Assembly (NCBI GenBank): GCA_910577105.1
Contig: CAJTMB010000023.1
Coordinates: 1 to 51,894 of the forward strand
Direction: 5' to 3'
DNA: 51,894 nt
Origin: an uncultured Lachnospiraceae bacterium
GTDB lineage: Bacteria > Bacillota > Clostridia > Lachnospirales > Lachnospiraceae
In this document: positions 33,114 to 40,751 of the stretch, piece by piece
Layout of the letters: each line of letters starts with the position of its first letter
Position numbering within the stretch: position 1 is the first letter of the stretch
The notes under the pieces: generated by a model
Databases searched by the model: none
What the model saw: only the letters and a program-made list of their open reading frames with translations
What the model was told of the DNA's origin: nothing
Position numbers and translations under genes: made by a program

Positions 33114-33362
33114 TTATAGCTGCTTAAAGTAGGCCTTTAGTTCTTCTTTGCATGTATTATCCAGTTGTTTTATCCCGATGCCGCGAATTGCAGCTTCCAG
33201 ATGATAAAGAATGACTACACAAGTATTGGGATATTGTGCTTTCAGGCGAAAAACTGCATCTTTGCTTCCAATTTCTTCCAATTTTTCTGCCGAACAAATC
33301 CCGACCGAATGCAGTTTCTTTTCCATCGTTTTTCCTAACCCTAAAGAGGTAAGTTCTGGCAT
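33114..33362 (-). CDS. TfoX C-terminal domain protein
   Basis: An 82-aa single-domain protein. LTSLGLGKTMEKKLHSVGICSAEKLEEIG and LKAQYPNTCVVILYHLEAAIRGI match the helix-hairpin-helix-like TfoX C-terminal domain. The domain occurs in a competence regulator of Gammaproteobacteria, but standalone forms in Firmicutes have no known role. The start at 33362 follows AAGGAGAAGAAT, which directly adjoins the T-run of the preceding terminator. Confidence 0.9.
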   Translation of the reverse strand: MPELTSLGLGKTMEKKLHSVGICSAEKLEEIGSKDAVFRLKAQYPNTCVVILYHLEAAIRGIGIKQLDNTCKEELKAYFKQL

Positions 33363-33372
33363 ATTCTTCTCC

Positions 33373-33411
33373 TTATAAAAAGATTCCGATGAGCCATCCC
33401 GCCCATCGGAA
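33373..33411 (-). terminator. Terminator between the flagellin-like and TfoX genes
   Basis: TTCCGATG and CATCGGAA pair around a 12-nt loop (33384-33411), then TCTTTTTATAAGGAG: the T-run ends where the TfoX ribosome binding site begins. Confidence 0.88.
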
Positions 33412-33430
33412 CCAAAAGTTTTTATTTTTC

Positions 33431-34189
33431 TTACCTTCCAAACATCCTCGTAATCAGCGAATCATCCTGCATTTTTCTGCGAAGCATACCCATACGGTAA
33501 TCTGTCAGCAATTTGTTTTTCTTCTGCTCGGATACTGCCTTCGGAATATCCAAGTCTTCAATCCGGCTTCTGGCGCCCACCAGATTAAAGGATGCTCCTG
33601 TGTTATAGTTGTAAGCATGTTCCAAAGCATTGGTCACTGCACCCGTGCCGCTTCTTGCCTCACTGATTTTTTTCATGGCATTGTCAATGGCACTGATATC
33701 AAACTTCCCGGTGACATCATATCCGTCTATTCCAAGGGACTTCAAAGTCATGTTTTCCATCTGGATTTTCATGCCTGAACCGTCCGCATTGGCTGCTATA
33801 TCCATATCCGCCATGCTGCCGTCCAACAGTTTCATTTCATTGAACTGCGTCCCTGCCGCTGTGTGTTGAATCCCCTCTAAAAGCTGGTCAACTTCCTTTT
33901 GTATCATCTGCTTTTCGGAATCGCCGTACAATCCGTTGGATGCCTTTATGCTTAACTCACGGATACGCTGCAAAGAATCCTGCATGGAGCCAAGCGCTCC
34001 GTCTTTGATATTGGCAACACCGATGCCGTCTCTGATATTGGATGCGCCCACGTCCAGCCCGTTGCTGTTTCTCTTTAACTTATTGGCAATGGCAAGACCC
34101 GACGCGTCATCCGCCGCTGATTGGATTCTTTTTCCGCTGGCTATTTTCCCATAAATAGAGTTTACACTGTTCATACCCGATATTCTCAT
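33431..34189 (-). CDS. Aberrant short flagellin-like protein
   Basis: A 252-aa protein with recognisable flagellin D1 helices: KIASGKRIQSAADDASGLAIANKLKRN at the N-terminus, SNIRDGIGVANIKDGALGSMQDSLQRIRELSIKASNG, and at the C-terminus ISEARSGTGAVTNALEHAYN and ARSRIEDLD. The parts that form the D0 core of a filament are abnormal. The first 15-20 residues usual before the SSGLRI-like motif are missing, and the usual Gln/Ala-rich end is replaced by YRMGMLRRKMQDDSLITRMFGR. It has a sigma-A rather than sigma-D promoter, and no other flagellar gene is in the window. The start at 34189 follows GGAAAGGAGTACGC. Confidence 0.85.
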   Translation of the reverse strand: MRISGMNSVNSIYGKIASGKRIQSAADDASGLAIANKLKRNSNGLDVGASNIRDGIGVANIKDGALGSMQDSLQRIRELSIKASNGLYGDSEKQMIQKEVDQLLEGIQHTAAGTQFNEMKLLDGSMADMDIAANADGSGMKIQMENMTLKSLGIDGYDVTGKFDISAIDNAMKKISEARSGTGAVTNALEHAYNYNTGASFNLVGARSRIEDLDIPKAVSEQKKNKLLTDYRMGMLRRKMQDDSLITRMFGR

Positions 34190-34244
34190 GCGTACTCCTT
34201 TCCTGCACAGAAAAATCGCACATAATTTCCATATTCTTATTTAT

Positions 34245-34273
34245 ATTATAAGTCATACGTGACTTTGTTGCAA
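34245..34273 (-). promoter_or_regulatory. Promoter of the flagellin-like gene
   Basis: Minus-strand TTGCAA (34268-34273), 17-bp spacer, TATAAT (34245-34250). No sigma-D (TAAA/GCCGATAA) box is seen. Confidence 0.7.
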
Positions 34274-34293
34274 GTAAATTTGTGGGGTATTTT

Positions 34294-34472
34294 CGGATTT
34301 TGTGCGGGCGGCAGCAGCGGCGGTGTATTTGTTCCAACAGGACGCGTTCTCACTCGGGTAAAAACACAGCGGCACATAGGATGTCAAAGAACGGCATCCA
34401 AATGCCGGTGTTTTTACACGGTCCTTTATGGAATCAAATACACCGCCGCTGCTGCCGCCCGCACAAAATCCG
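34294..34472. repeat. Long-arm hairpin element, copy 3 (shared core, plus orientation)
   Basis: Arms 34294-34331 and 34435-34472 are a perfect 38-bp inverted repeat, unrelated to those of copies 1 and 2 apart from the innermost TATTTG or CATTTG. The 103-nt core matches copy 1 closely at its ends. In its stems, pairs change together: ACGC/GCGT becomes ACAC/GTGT, GGTA/TACC becomes GGCA/TGCC, GGAG/CTCC becomes GGAT/ATCC. It lies 33 bp after the galE stop and 20 bp before the next promoter. Confidence 0.92.
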
Positions 34473-34505
34473 GAGGCTGCTTACAAATGCTACCTTTAGC
34501 TATTT

Positions 34506-35522
34506 CTAGTCCTCGTAGCCGTTGGGATTTTGGCTCTGCCAGCGCCAGGAGTCCTCACACATTTCCCGTATGCCGTAACGGGCCTTCCAGCCGATTTCAT
34601 TGTAAGCTTTTTCGGCATTGGCATAATTGGCGGGTATATCCCCTTCTCTACGCGGTTTTATGGAATACGGTATTTTAATGCCGGTGGCTTCTTCAAAATT
34701 TTTGATGACCTCCAGTACGCTGTAACCATTGCCGGTTCCCAGGTTATATATGCAGAGTCCTGCATTTTCCTCTATTTTTTTCAATGCTTTCACATGGCCG
34801 TCCGCCAAATCCAGCACATGAATATAATCCCTGATGCAGGTACCGTCAGGCGTAGGATAATCGTTTCCGAACACGCCGAGTTCTTTCAGCCTGCCCACTG
34901 CCACCTGTGTGATATAAGGCATCAGGTTGTTGGGAATACCGTTGGGGTTTTCTCCGATGGTTCCGCTCTTATGTGCACCGATTGGATTGAAATAGCGGAG
35001 AAGAATCACATTCCATTCAGAGTCTGCTTTCTGCACATCCATAAGAATCTGCTCCAGCATGGACTTGGTCCACCCATAAGGATTGGTACATTCTCCTTTC
35101 GGCGTTTCCTCCGTCACCGGAATCTGTTCGGGCGTACCGTATACGGTGGAAGATGAGGAAAAGATAATATTCTTCACATTGTGTTTTCTCATCACATCCA
35201 GAAGAGTCAGCGTACCGGCAATATTATTGTTGTAATATTCCCATGGCTTTTGCACGGACTCTCCCACAGCCTTAAGCCCCGCAAAATGGATGACAGCCGT
35301 AATCTGCTCTTTGGAAAATATCTCTTCCGAAGCCTCACGGTCCAAAATATCCGCCTTATAAAAAGTAACCTTTTTTCCTGTAATCTTTTCTACCCGCTCA
35401 AGGGATTTCTCACTTGCATTGCTCAGATTATCCAGCACTACCACATCATAACCTGCATTTTGCAACTCCACTACCGTATGGCTGCCGATGTAACCTGCGC
35501 CTCCCGTTACCAAAATAGCCAT
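34506..35522 (-). CDS. galE: UDP-glucose 4-epimerase
   Basis: Interconverts UDP-glucose and UDP-galactose using bound NAD. The 338 aa start with VTGGAGYIGSHTVVELQNAGY. The SDR catalytic SSSSTVYG and the Tyr-x-x-x-Lys in NPYGWTKSMLE are present, and YFNPIGAHKSGTIGENPNGIPNNLMPYI is typical of GalE. The start at 35522 follows AAAGGAGGTAGCAGA. It follows the UDP-sugar pyrophosphorylase by 30 bp, making a nucleotide-sugar pair. Confidence 0.96.
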   Translation of the reverse strand: MAILVTGGAGYIGSHTVVELQNAGYDVVVLDNLSNASEKSLERVEKITGKKVTFYKADILDREASEEIFSKEQITAVIHFAGLKAVGESVQKPWEYYNNNIAGTLTLLDVMRKHNVKNIIFSSSSTVYGTPEQIPVTEETPKGECTNPYGWTKSMLEQILMDVQKADSEWNVILLRYFNPIGAHKSGTIGENPNGIPNNLMPYITQVAVGRLKELGVFGNDYPTPDGTCIRDYIHVLDLADGHVKALKKIEENAGLCIYNLGTGNGYSVLEVIKNFEEATGIKIPYSIKPRREGDIPANYANAEKAYNEIGWKARYGIREMCEDSWRWQSQNPNGYED

Positions 35523-35552
35523 TCTGCTACCTCCTTTATACCTTTTGCCTGT

Positions 35553-36785
35553 TTATAGTTCCACACCGTTTTCCCGAAGCAATGCCCTTGCACTTTCTAC
35601 GGAATCAATGCCTGTCTTATTTTTAATGGGTGCAAACTCTTTGTTCCTCACCACTTCAAAAGGCAGGCAGCTGTCCATTTCATGTATCATGTCGAGTACC
35701 AGGTTTTCAAATTTATAGCCGTTGGGCTGCTCCGGTTTTATCTTTCTCCCCTGCCCATCCATGTAGGGAATCTTCTTTTCCACCACATGCAGGGGTAATT
35801 TTTTCTCTGCCATCTTGTGCAATGCATCCTCCTGAAACAGGTAATTCAGGATAACACCGAATTGATAAGCAGGGTCGCCCTTTTCGTCTTTTGCATTCAT
35901 CAGTTCATCCGTCAGTTCATAATACTCCACAATGGACGGTCTGCCATCTTCCAGACACATGACACCGACTTTTTCATCCGGTGCGTTTTTCTTAACCACT
36001 TTAGAACCAACCACACATTTTTTATCCACAACAGCGCCTACAAAAACCGGGTCTGCAATCCTCTGAAGCACATTGTCCACGGCAAAGACGTTGAGCCATT
36101 CGATTCCTTCTTTCTTTACAATGTCAAGCATTCCCGTATTTTTCATGGAAATATACCAGCCGCCGTTACCGTTTGGTGATGTGGACATCTGGCTTTTGCT
36201 CTCCATATATATCTTCCCTTTATAATCTGACGCCGGCGCCATCTCCTGTTTAAAAAAGTGAACATAATCCCCACGATACCCGAAAAATGAATGTTCGGTA
36301 AGAAATTTCACAGTTGCATCATGATTTTTGTCACTTGTCATTACAAAAAGGTGTATCCAGGTATCTGCCTGTTTCACTGCTTCCAGCAGGTTTCCGACAA
36401 TCCTTTCAAATATATAAATATCTTTCGTAATGCCGATATTATACATCCCCTTCGGGTCATCAGAGCCGAGTCTGGTGCCCATGCCGCCGGCAAGCAGCAC
36501 TGCTGCCACCCTGCCCTCCCTAATAGTCTTAAGACCGATTTGCCGGTATTTCTCTTTTTCTGCCTCTATCTCATCAAGCTCCATTGCTTTTAACGGGGTA
36601 ATCTTTCCTTTTTCCGCTGTTTCTCCTACATGCTTACAGGACTCCACCACGGAGAAATCCGTTTGGAGAATCTGTTCCAACAGCGCTTTTTTATCGGCAT
36701 CCTCCAGTTCATCATAATATTTCAGAACATGTTCCTGCCCGTATTCCCCCAGCAATTTTTTTGCCTGATTGTAAGTAATTTCCAT
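35553..36785 (-). CDS. UDPGP-family UDP-sugar pyrophosphorylase
   Basis: A 410-aa nucleotidyltransferase related to eukaryotic UDP-N-acetylhexosamine pyrophosphorylase (AGX1) and plant UGPase, not to bacterial GalU. The UTP loop is LAGGMGTRLGSDDPKGMYNIG. GNGGWYISMKNTGMLD and EWLNVFAVDNVLQRIADPVFVG are sugar-binding regions, and KIKPEQPNGYKFENLVLDM lies near the end. Whether UDP-Glc or UDP-GlcNAc is made cannot be told, but galE downstream favours feeding a UDP-Glc/Gal pool. The start at 36785 follows GGATGGAGGAAAT. Confidence 0.92.
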   Translation of the reverse strand: MEITYNQAKKLLGEYGQEHVLKYYDELEDADKKALLEQILQTDFSVVESCKHVGETAEKGKITPLKAMELDEIEAEKEKYRQIGLKTIREGRVAAVLLAGGMGTRLGSDDPKGMYNIGITKDIYIFERIVGNLLEAVKQADTWIHLFVMTSDKNHDATVKFLTEHSFFGYRGDYVHFFKQEMAPASDYKGKIYMESKSQMSTSPNGNGGWYISMKNTGMLDIVKKEGIEWLNVFAVDNVLQRIADPVFVGAVVDKKCVVGSKVVKKNAPDEKVGVMCLEDGRPSIVEYYELTDELMNAKDEKGDPAYQFGVILNYLFQEDALHKMAEKKLPLHVVEKKIPYMDGQGRKIKPEQPNGYKFENLVLDMIHEMDSCLPFEVVRNKEFAPIKNKTGIDSVESARALLRENGVEL

Positions 36786-36971
36786 ATTTCCTCCATCCGC
36801 AGCCGATGCGTTTTTTTAATTATAGTATATCTTTCCCTGAGAATTTACGCAACAAAATTCTGCTTTCGGAATTTCCTCATTTTGCATTGCGGGTACAAGT
36901 ATATTTTGTCCACCCGAATCATATCTTGCATTAGGCAGACAACTTGCCAATACCTTATCCGGGGGGAGTTT
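36786..36971. other. Divergent region between UDPGP and P-ATPase genes
   Basis: A minus-strand TATAAT lies near 36820-36825, without a clear -35. The right side supplies the P-ATPase ribosome binding site (GGGGGGAG). No gene or strong hairpin is seen. Confidence 0.45.
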
Positions 36972-39572
36972 ATGAATACCACACAACATACAGATTTTTC
37001 AGTCCGTGGACAGAATGTTTTGGAAGAAGGTCACAGAAAAACAGCTCCGCAGCGTTTTCTGGAGCAGCTAAATGACCCTCTTATTTTTATCCTTTTTATT
37101 GCAGCCGCCATTTCCCTGCTTTTACGCGAGTACAGCGATACCGCCATTATTCTGGCTGTCATACTTGTCAATGCCATTGTCGGCGTAATTCAGGAGGGAA
37201 AGGCCCAGCGCGCCCTTGACTCTTTAAGAGAAATGACAAGTCCCAAAGCCGTTATACTGGAAAACGGCTGTGTCAGGGAAATTCCCGCAAGTGATTTGAT
37301 TGTGGGTGACATCGTTCTTCTGGATGCGGGCAGGCAGGTTCCGGCGGACTTAATGCTCACGGAATCCCTCAGTTTAAAAATAGAAGAATCCGCACTGACA
37401 GGGGAATCCCTGCCGGTAGAAAAGGATATTAAGGAAAATAACCGGGCTTATATGTCCACCAACGTCACTTACGGACGAGGAACGGGTGTGGTAACAGCCA
37501 TCGGCATGGACACGGAAATCGGTAAAATTGCCAGGCTTATCAACGAAGCGCCCAATGAGACCACACCGCTGCAAAAAAGACTGGCCGACTTGGGAAAAAT
37601 GCTGAGCATTATTTCCCTTGTCCTCTGCGCGCTGCTTTTCTTCATTGCTATCATGCAAAAACGGGATGTGCTTGAAATGTTAATTACTGCCATATCCCTT
37701 GCGGTTGCCGCCGTGCCGGAAGGACTGCCCGCCATTGTCACCATGGTGCTTGCCTTAAGTGTTTCCCGCATGGTAAAAGTAAATACCATTGTCAAAAAAC
37801 TGCCAAGCGTGGAAACCCTGGGATGCGTCAGTGTTGTCTGTTCCGATAAAACCGGCACACTCACCCAGAACAAAATGTCCGTGGCAGAATGCTATACGGA
37901 CGGAAACCTCTGCTTTGTCGACGCTTTGAACCGCCAAAAAAACCGTTATTTTCTGGAGGGTTTTACCCTTTGCAACGATGCTGTTTTACCGGAAGAGTCC
38001 TGCGACAGGGAATTATATGCCGCCGAAAGCGCCGCAAGGATAGGGGACCCCACGGAGCTTGCCCTTTTGGATATGGCCTCCCGTTTTCATCTTTACCGTC
38101 CCGTGCTGGAGGCGCGCCTTCCCCGTGTGGGGGAAATAGCTTTTGACTCTGAGCGCAAAATGATGACCACACTCCACAAGCAGGGAAGCAATTTTATTTC
38201 TTATACCAAGGGTTCCCCTGATGAAGTTATACGGCGATGCCGCTATATTTGGGAGGATGGACGCCTGCTTCCCATTACCCCTTCGCACAAAAAGGCTATT
38301 TATGACGCCATAGAAATGTTGTCCGCAAAAGCTCTCCGTATTCTGGCGCTGGGCATGAAAACGGGAGAATCCAGACCCTCTGAAAAGGATTTGGCATTTC
38401 TTGGCCTGGCCGGCATGAAGGACCCTATCCGTCCGGAAGCTAAAGATGCCGTAACCGCCTGCCACAGCGCAGGTGTCCATACCATTATGATTACGGGTGA
38501 CAGGGTAGACACAGCATGTGCCATTGCAAAAGAACTTTCCATTGCCGAAGATTTATCCGAATGTATGACCGGCGCCACACTTAACGCCATGCCGGACGCC
38601 CATCTGGCACTGGCTTTACAGAATACCCATGTCTTTGCCCAGGTATCCCCTGAGCATAAGACCAAAATTGTCAATGCCTTAAAGGCAAACGGGCATATCG
38701 TCGCCATGACAGGGGACGGCGTCAATGACGCGCCTTCCTTAAAGTCGGCGGACGTAGGCATTGCCATGGGCATCACGGGAACAGATGTGGCTAAAAATGC
38801 AGCCGATATCATTTTGACGGACGACAACTTTTCCACCATTGTGAAAGCGATAGAGCAGGGCAGAAGCATTTATGCCAATATCAAAAAATCTGTACTTTTC
38901 CTGCTCTCCTCCAACTTTGGGGAAATCATCACCATGCTTTCCGCCATCCTTTTGGGACTTTGCTCTCCTTTAAAGCCGAGCCATATCCTATGGATTAACC
39001 TTATTACGGATTCCCTGCCTGCCCTGGCGCTGGGCATCGATGCCAGCGACACCTCCCACTTTATGAAAAAACCGCCCCGCCCAAAGGATGAGAACCTTTT
39101 TGCGGAAGGCGGGCTGTCCTGTACGCTTTTATACGGCTTTTTGATTGCCCTTATCAGCATGACTGCCTTTTTACAGCTTCCCATACGGCTGCTGATGGCA
39201 GGCAACGTTCCCGTCAGTCTGGAAAACCTGCGGATTATGTTAAATGTGCCTGAGATTTTAGTCCGCTGCCAGACCTATGCTTTTACGGTACTCGGTATTT
39301 CGCAGCTCTTCCACGCCATCGGTATGCGGGATGTTGACTGCTCCGTCTTTAAGATGAACCACTTTTCCAACAAACTGATGATGGCGGCCTTTGTCATCGG
39401 CATAGGGCTTCAGGCGCTGGTAACCAGCTTTCCTTCCATCACATCGGCATTTGGCACCTGCGTTTTAAACGCCGGCGACTGGAAGTTTCTGCTGCTTTTG
39501 GCTGCCATGCCACTTCTTGTGCATGAAATTTTGCTGCTGCCAAGATATCTGTTTTCAAAGAAAAAACCATAA
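36972..39572 (+). CDS. P2A-type calcium-transporting ATPase
   Basis: An 866-aa pump of the SERCA/PMCA-like group that exports Ca2+ (possibly Mn2+). Motifs in order: ALTGESLPVEK (actuator), VAAVPEGLPAIV (M4), CSDKTGTLTQNKM (phosphorylated Asp), KGSPDEV (nucleotide site), MTGDGVNDAPSLKSADVGIAMG (hinge), SSNFGEII (M5) and WINLITDSLPALALG (M6). The M4 Glu, M5 Asn/Glu and M6 Asn-Thr-Asp that bind Ca2+ in SERCA are all kept. About ten membrane helices are expected. The start at 36972 was chosen for its GGGGGGAG site; earlier in-frame codons lie in the divergent promoter region. Confidence 0.95.
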   Translation: MNTTQHTDFSVRGQNVLEEGHRKTAPQRFLEQLNDPLIFILFIAAAISLLLREYSDTAIILAVILVNAIVGVIQEGKAQRALDSLREMTSPKAVILENGCVREIPASDLIVGDIVLLDAGRQVPADLMLTESLSLKIEESALTGESLPVEKDIKENNRAYMSTNVTYGRGTGVVTAIGMDTEIGKIARLINEAPNETTPLQKRLADLGKMLSIISLVLCALLFFIAIMQKRDVLEMLITAISLAVAAVPEGLPAIVTMVLALSVSRMVKVNTIVKKLPSVETLGCVSVVCSDKTGTLTQNKMSVAECYTDGNLCFVDALNRQKNRYFLEGFTLCNDAVLPEESCDRELYAAESAARIGDPTELALLDMASRFHLYRPVLEARLPRVGEIAFDSERKMMTTLHKQGSNFISYTKGSPDEVIRRCRYIWEDGRLLPITPSHKKAIYDAIEMLSAKALRILALGMKTGESRPSEKDLAFLGLAGMKDPIRPEAKDAVTACHSAGVHTIMITGDRVDTACAIAKELSIAEDLSECMTGATLNAMPDAHLALALQNTHVFAQVSPEHKTKIVNALKANGHIVAMTGDGVNDAPSLKSADVGIAMGITGTDVAKNAADIILTDDNFSTIVKAIEQGRSIYANIKKSVLFLLSSNFGEIITMLSAILLGLCSPLKPSHILWINLITDSLPALALGIDASDTSHFMKKPPRPKDENLFAEGGLSCTLLYGFLIALISMTAFLQLPIRLLMAGNVPVSLENLRIMLNVPEILVRCQTYAFTVLGISQLFHAIGMRDVDCSVFKMNHFSNKLMMAAFVIGIGLQALVTSFPSITSAFGTCVLNAGDWKFLLLLAAMPLLVHEILLLPRYLFSKKKP

Positions 39573-39633
39573 AAGTAGTGTTATTACCCTGGCGAAAGAT
39601 GCTCTCTCAGGTGAACGTAATATCGAAACCGCC

Positions 39634-39822
39634 ATGATGATTACTTTTATTTACCAGCATATTGTGAAAGAATTTATATATCATTTTGATGCTCAGGATT
39701 CGGGACAACTAAAATATTTTTCATCCAATTATATGAAATATATCGAACGATTGGATGGTGCACTTGACGCATATTTTCGAGGAGTATTTATAGACGAAAG
39801 TTATGATAGCCTGGAGCGCTAA
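39634..39822 (+). pseudogene. Probable 3' remnant of a small gene behind the P-ATPase
   Basis: An open frame encodes MMITFIYQHIVKEFIYHFD and then ERLDGALDAYFRGVFIDESY, with strong amphipathic helices. Protein-like sequence continues upstream of the first ATG (LAKDALSGERNIETA) back to the P-ATPase stop, yet no ATG, GTG or TTG start with a ribosome binding site precedes it. It looks like the C-terminal part of a gene that lost its beginning, or a gene with an unusual start. The stop codon lies in the loop of a good terminator, as in the 88-aa gene. Product unknown. Confidence 0.5.
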
Positions 39823-39842
39823 ACAGGGCGCTCCTATTCATA
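39813..39842 (+). terminator. Terminator containing the stop codon of the 62-codon frame
   Basis: GGAGCGC (39813-39819) and GCGCTCC (39828-39834) form a 7-bp stem; the loop holds TAA. TATTCATATTTT follows. It may also end P-ATPase transcripts. Confidence 0.75.
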
Positions 39843-39851
39843 TTTTAAATA

Positions 39852-40739
39852 TTAATCAAGGGACAATGAATCAAAAAAATCCCGCTTCCCCAGCTGTTCC
39901 TCCTGATACCGTATCAGAAGGGCCTTCATTTCCGTATGCCCGTCTTTCATGTCTGCAAGCATATCCGTGATGTTTTCTTCCGTCACACAGCCTGCTTTCA
40001 TAAACTCTTCGTAATAGGCGCGTTCATCTCCATGGGAAAAAAGCAGGGCTTCCCATGCTGCTTCCGAATCGCATCCTTTTGTGTGCGTGTGCAGATACTC
40101 CTGCAGTTTATTTTCGGTTTCTTCCGAAAGCCCGGTTGGGTTTAACAGCCTCAGAAAACACATTTCGGCCTTTTCCCTTCGTTTTTTCACGACATAGGCG
40201 GGCAAATCCGCCAGCAAATCTTCTTCCCCGCACAGTACCAGTCTGGTAAATCCGGACTCGTCATTTTTGAAAAGCAGGGTAAGCATCCTGTCATCCCATT
40301 TTGCAAGCCACTCTGCACTGCCCACTTCCGTGGGCACAAACAAATACGCCGCGTCCAGCATAACGGGCACTGCCGCAAACAGACGGGCTGCTTCTTCTCC
40401 GTTCCCGGTATCCACAAACCGAAGCAGTTTGCAGCCCTTGCAGATATCTTTTCCGACATATATGTCATTTGACGGCATCTTTATTTTGTATAAACTGCTG
40501 CAATGAGCAAACGCCCAGTCCCCGATTTCCCTTACGGAATCCGGCAGGGAAATTTCCGTCAGGACTTTATTGCCCAAAAATGCCTTCTTTGCAATCACCG
40601 TTACGGGAATCCCGTCTATCCTTTCAGGTATCACAACCCGGGAGGGCTGTCCTTTTGTGCCCAGAACCGTGATTCCCTCTTCTGTTTCCGTTATCACTAT
40701 CACGGCATCCCCTGCCCTGACTTCTTTTTCTTTTACCAT
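39852..40739 (-). CDS. Leucine-rich repeat (BspA/LRR_5-like) protein
   Basis: A 295-aa cytosolic protein. Residues 35-105 hold two to three LRR_5-type repeats (VVIPERIDGIPVTVIAKKAFLGN, EISLPDSVREIGDWAFAHCSSL). The rest is a helical region resembling domains that follow such repeats in other lachnospiraceal proteins. There is no signal peptide or wall anchor, unlike surface BspA proteins. It lies 12 bp after the MoxR-like gene and ends a five-gene operon, so it may be an adaptor for the ATPase pair. Confidence 0.85.
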   Translation of the reverse strand: MVKEKEVRAGDAVIVITETEEGITVLGTKGQPSRVVIPERIDGIPVTVIAKKAFLGNKVLTEISLPDSVREIGDWAFAHCSSLYKIKMPSNDIYVGKDICKGCKLLRFVDTGNGEEAARLFAAVPVMLDAAYLFVPTEVGSAEWLAKWDDRMLTLLFKNDESGFTRLVLCGEEDLLADLPAYVVKKRREKAEMCFLRLLNPTGLSEETENKLQEYLHTHTKGCDSEAAWEALLFSHGDERAYYEEFMKAGCVTEENITDMLADMKDGHTEMKALLIRYQEEQLGKRDFFDSLSLD

Positions 40740-40751
40740 ATCCGTTCTTCC

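Noticed and set aside
10745..34472. Insertion-sequence remnants (MITE) with fixed terminal repeats
   Set aside because: The outer arms differ completely between copies and no flanking target-site duplication was found by eye. A MITE-like origin of the core remains possible.
36630..36971. N-terminal extension of the P-type ATPase
   Set aside because: The extension would run through the UDP-sugar pyrophosphorylase gene and the divergent promoter; the ATG at 36972 has the ribosome binding site and fits the family.
38000..38900. Leftward reading frames inside the P-type ATPase gene
   Set aside because: They are antisense to a fully conserved pump and have no start signals.
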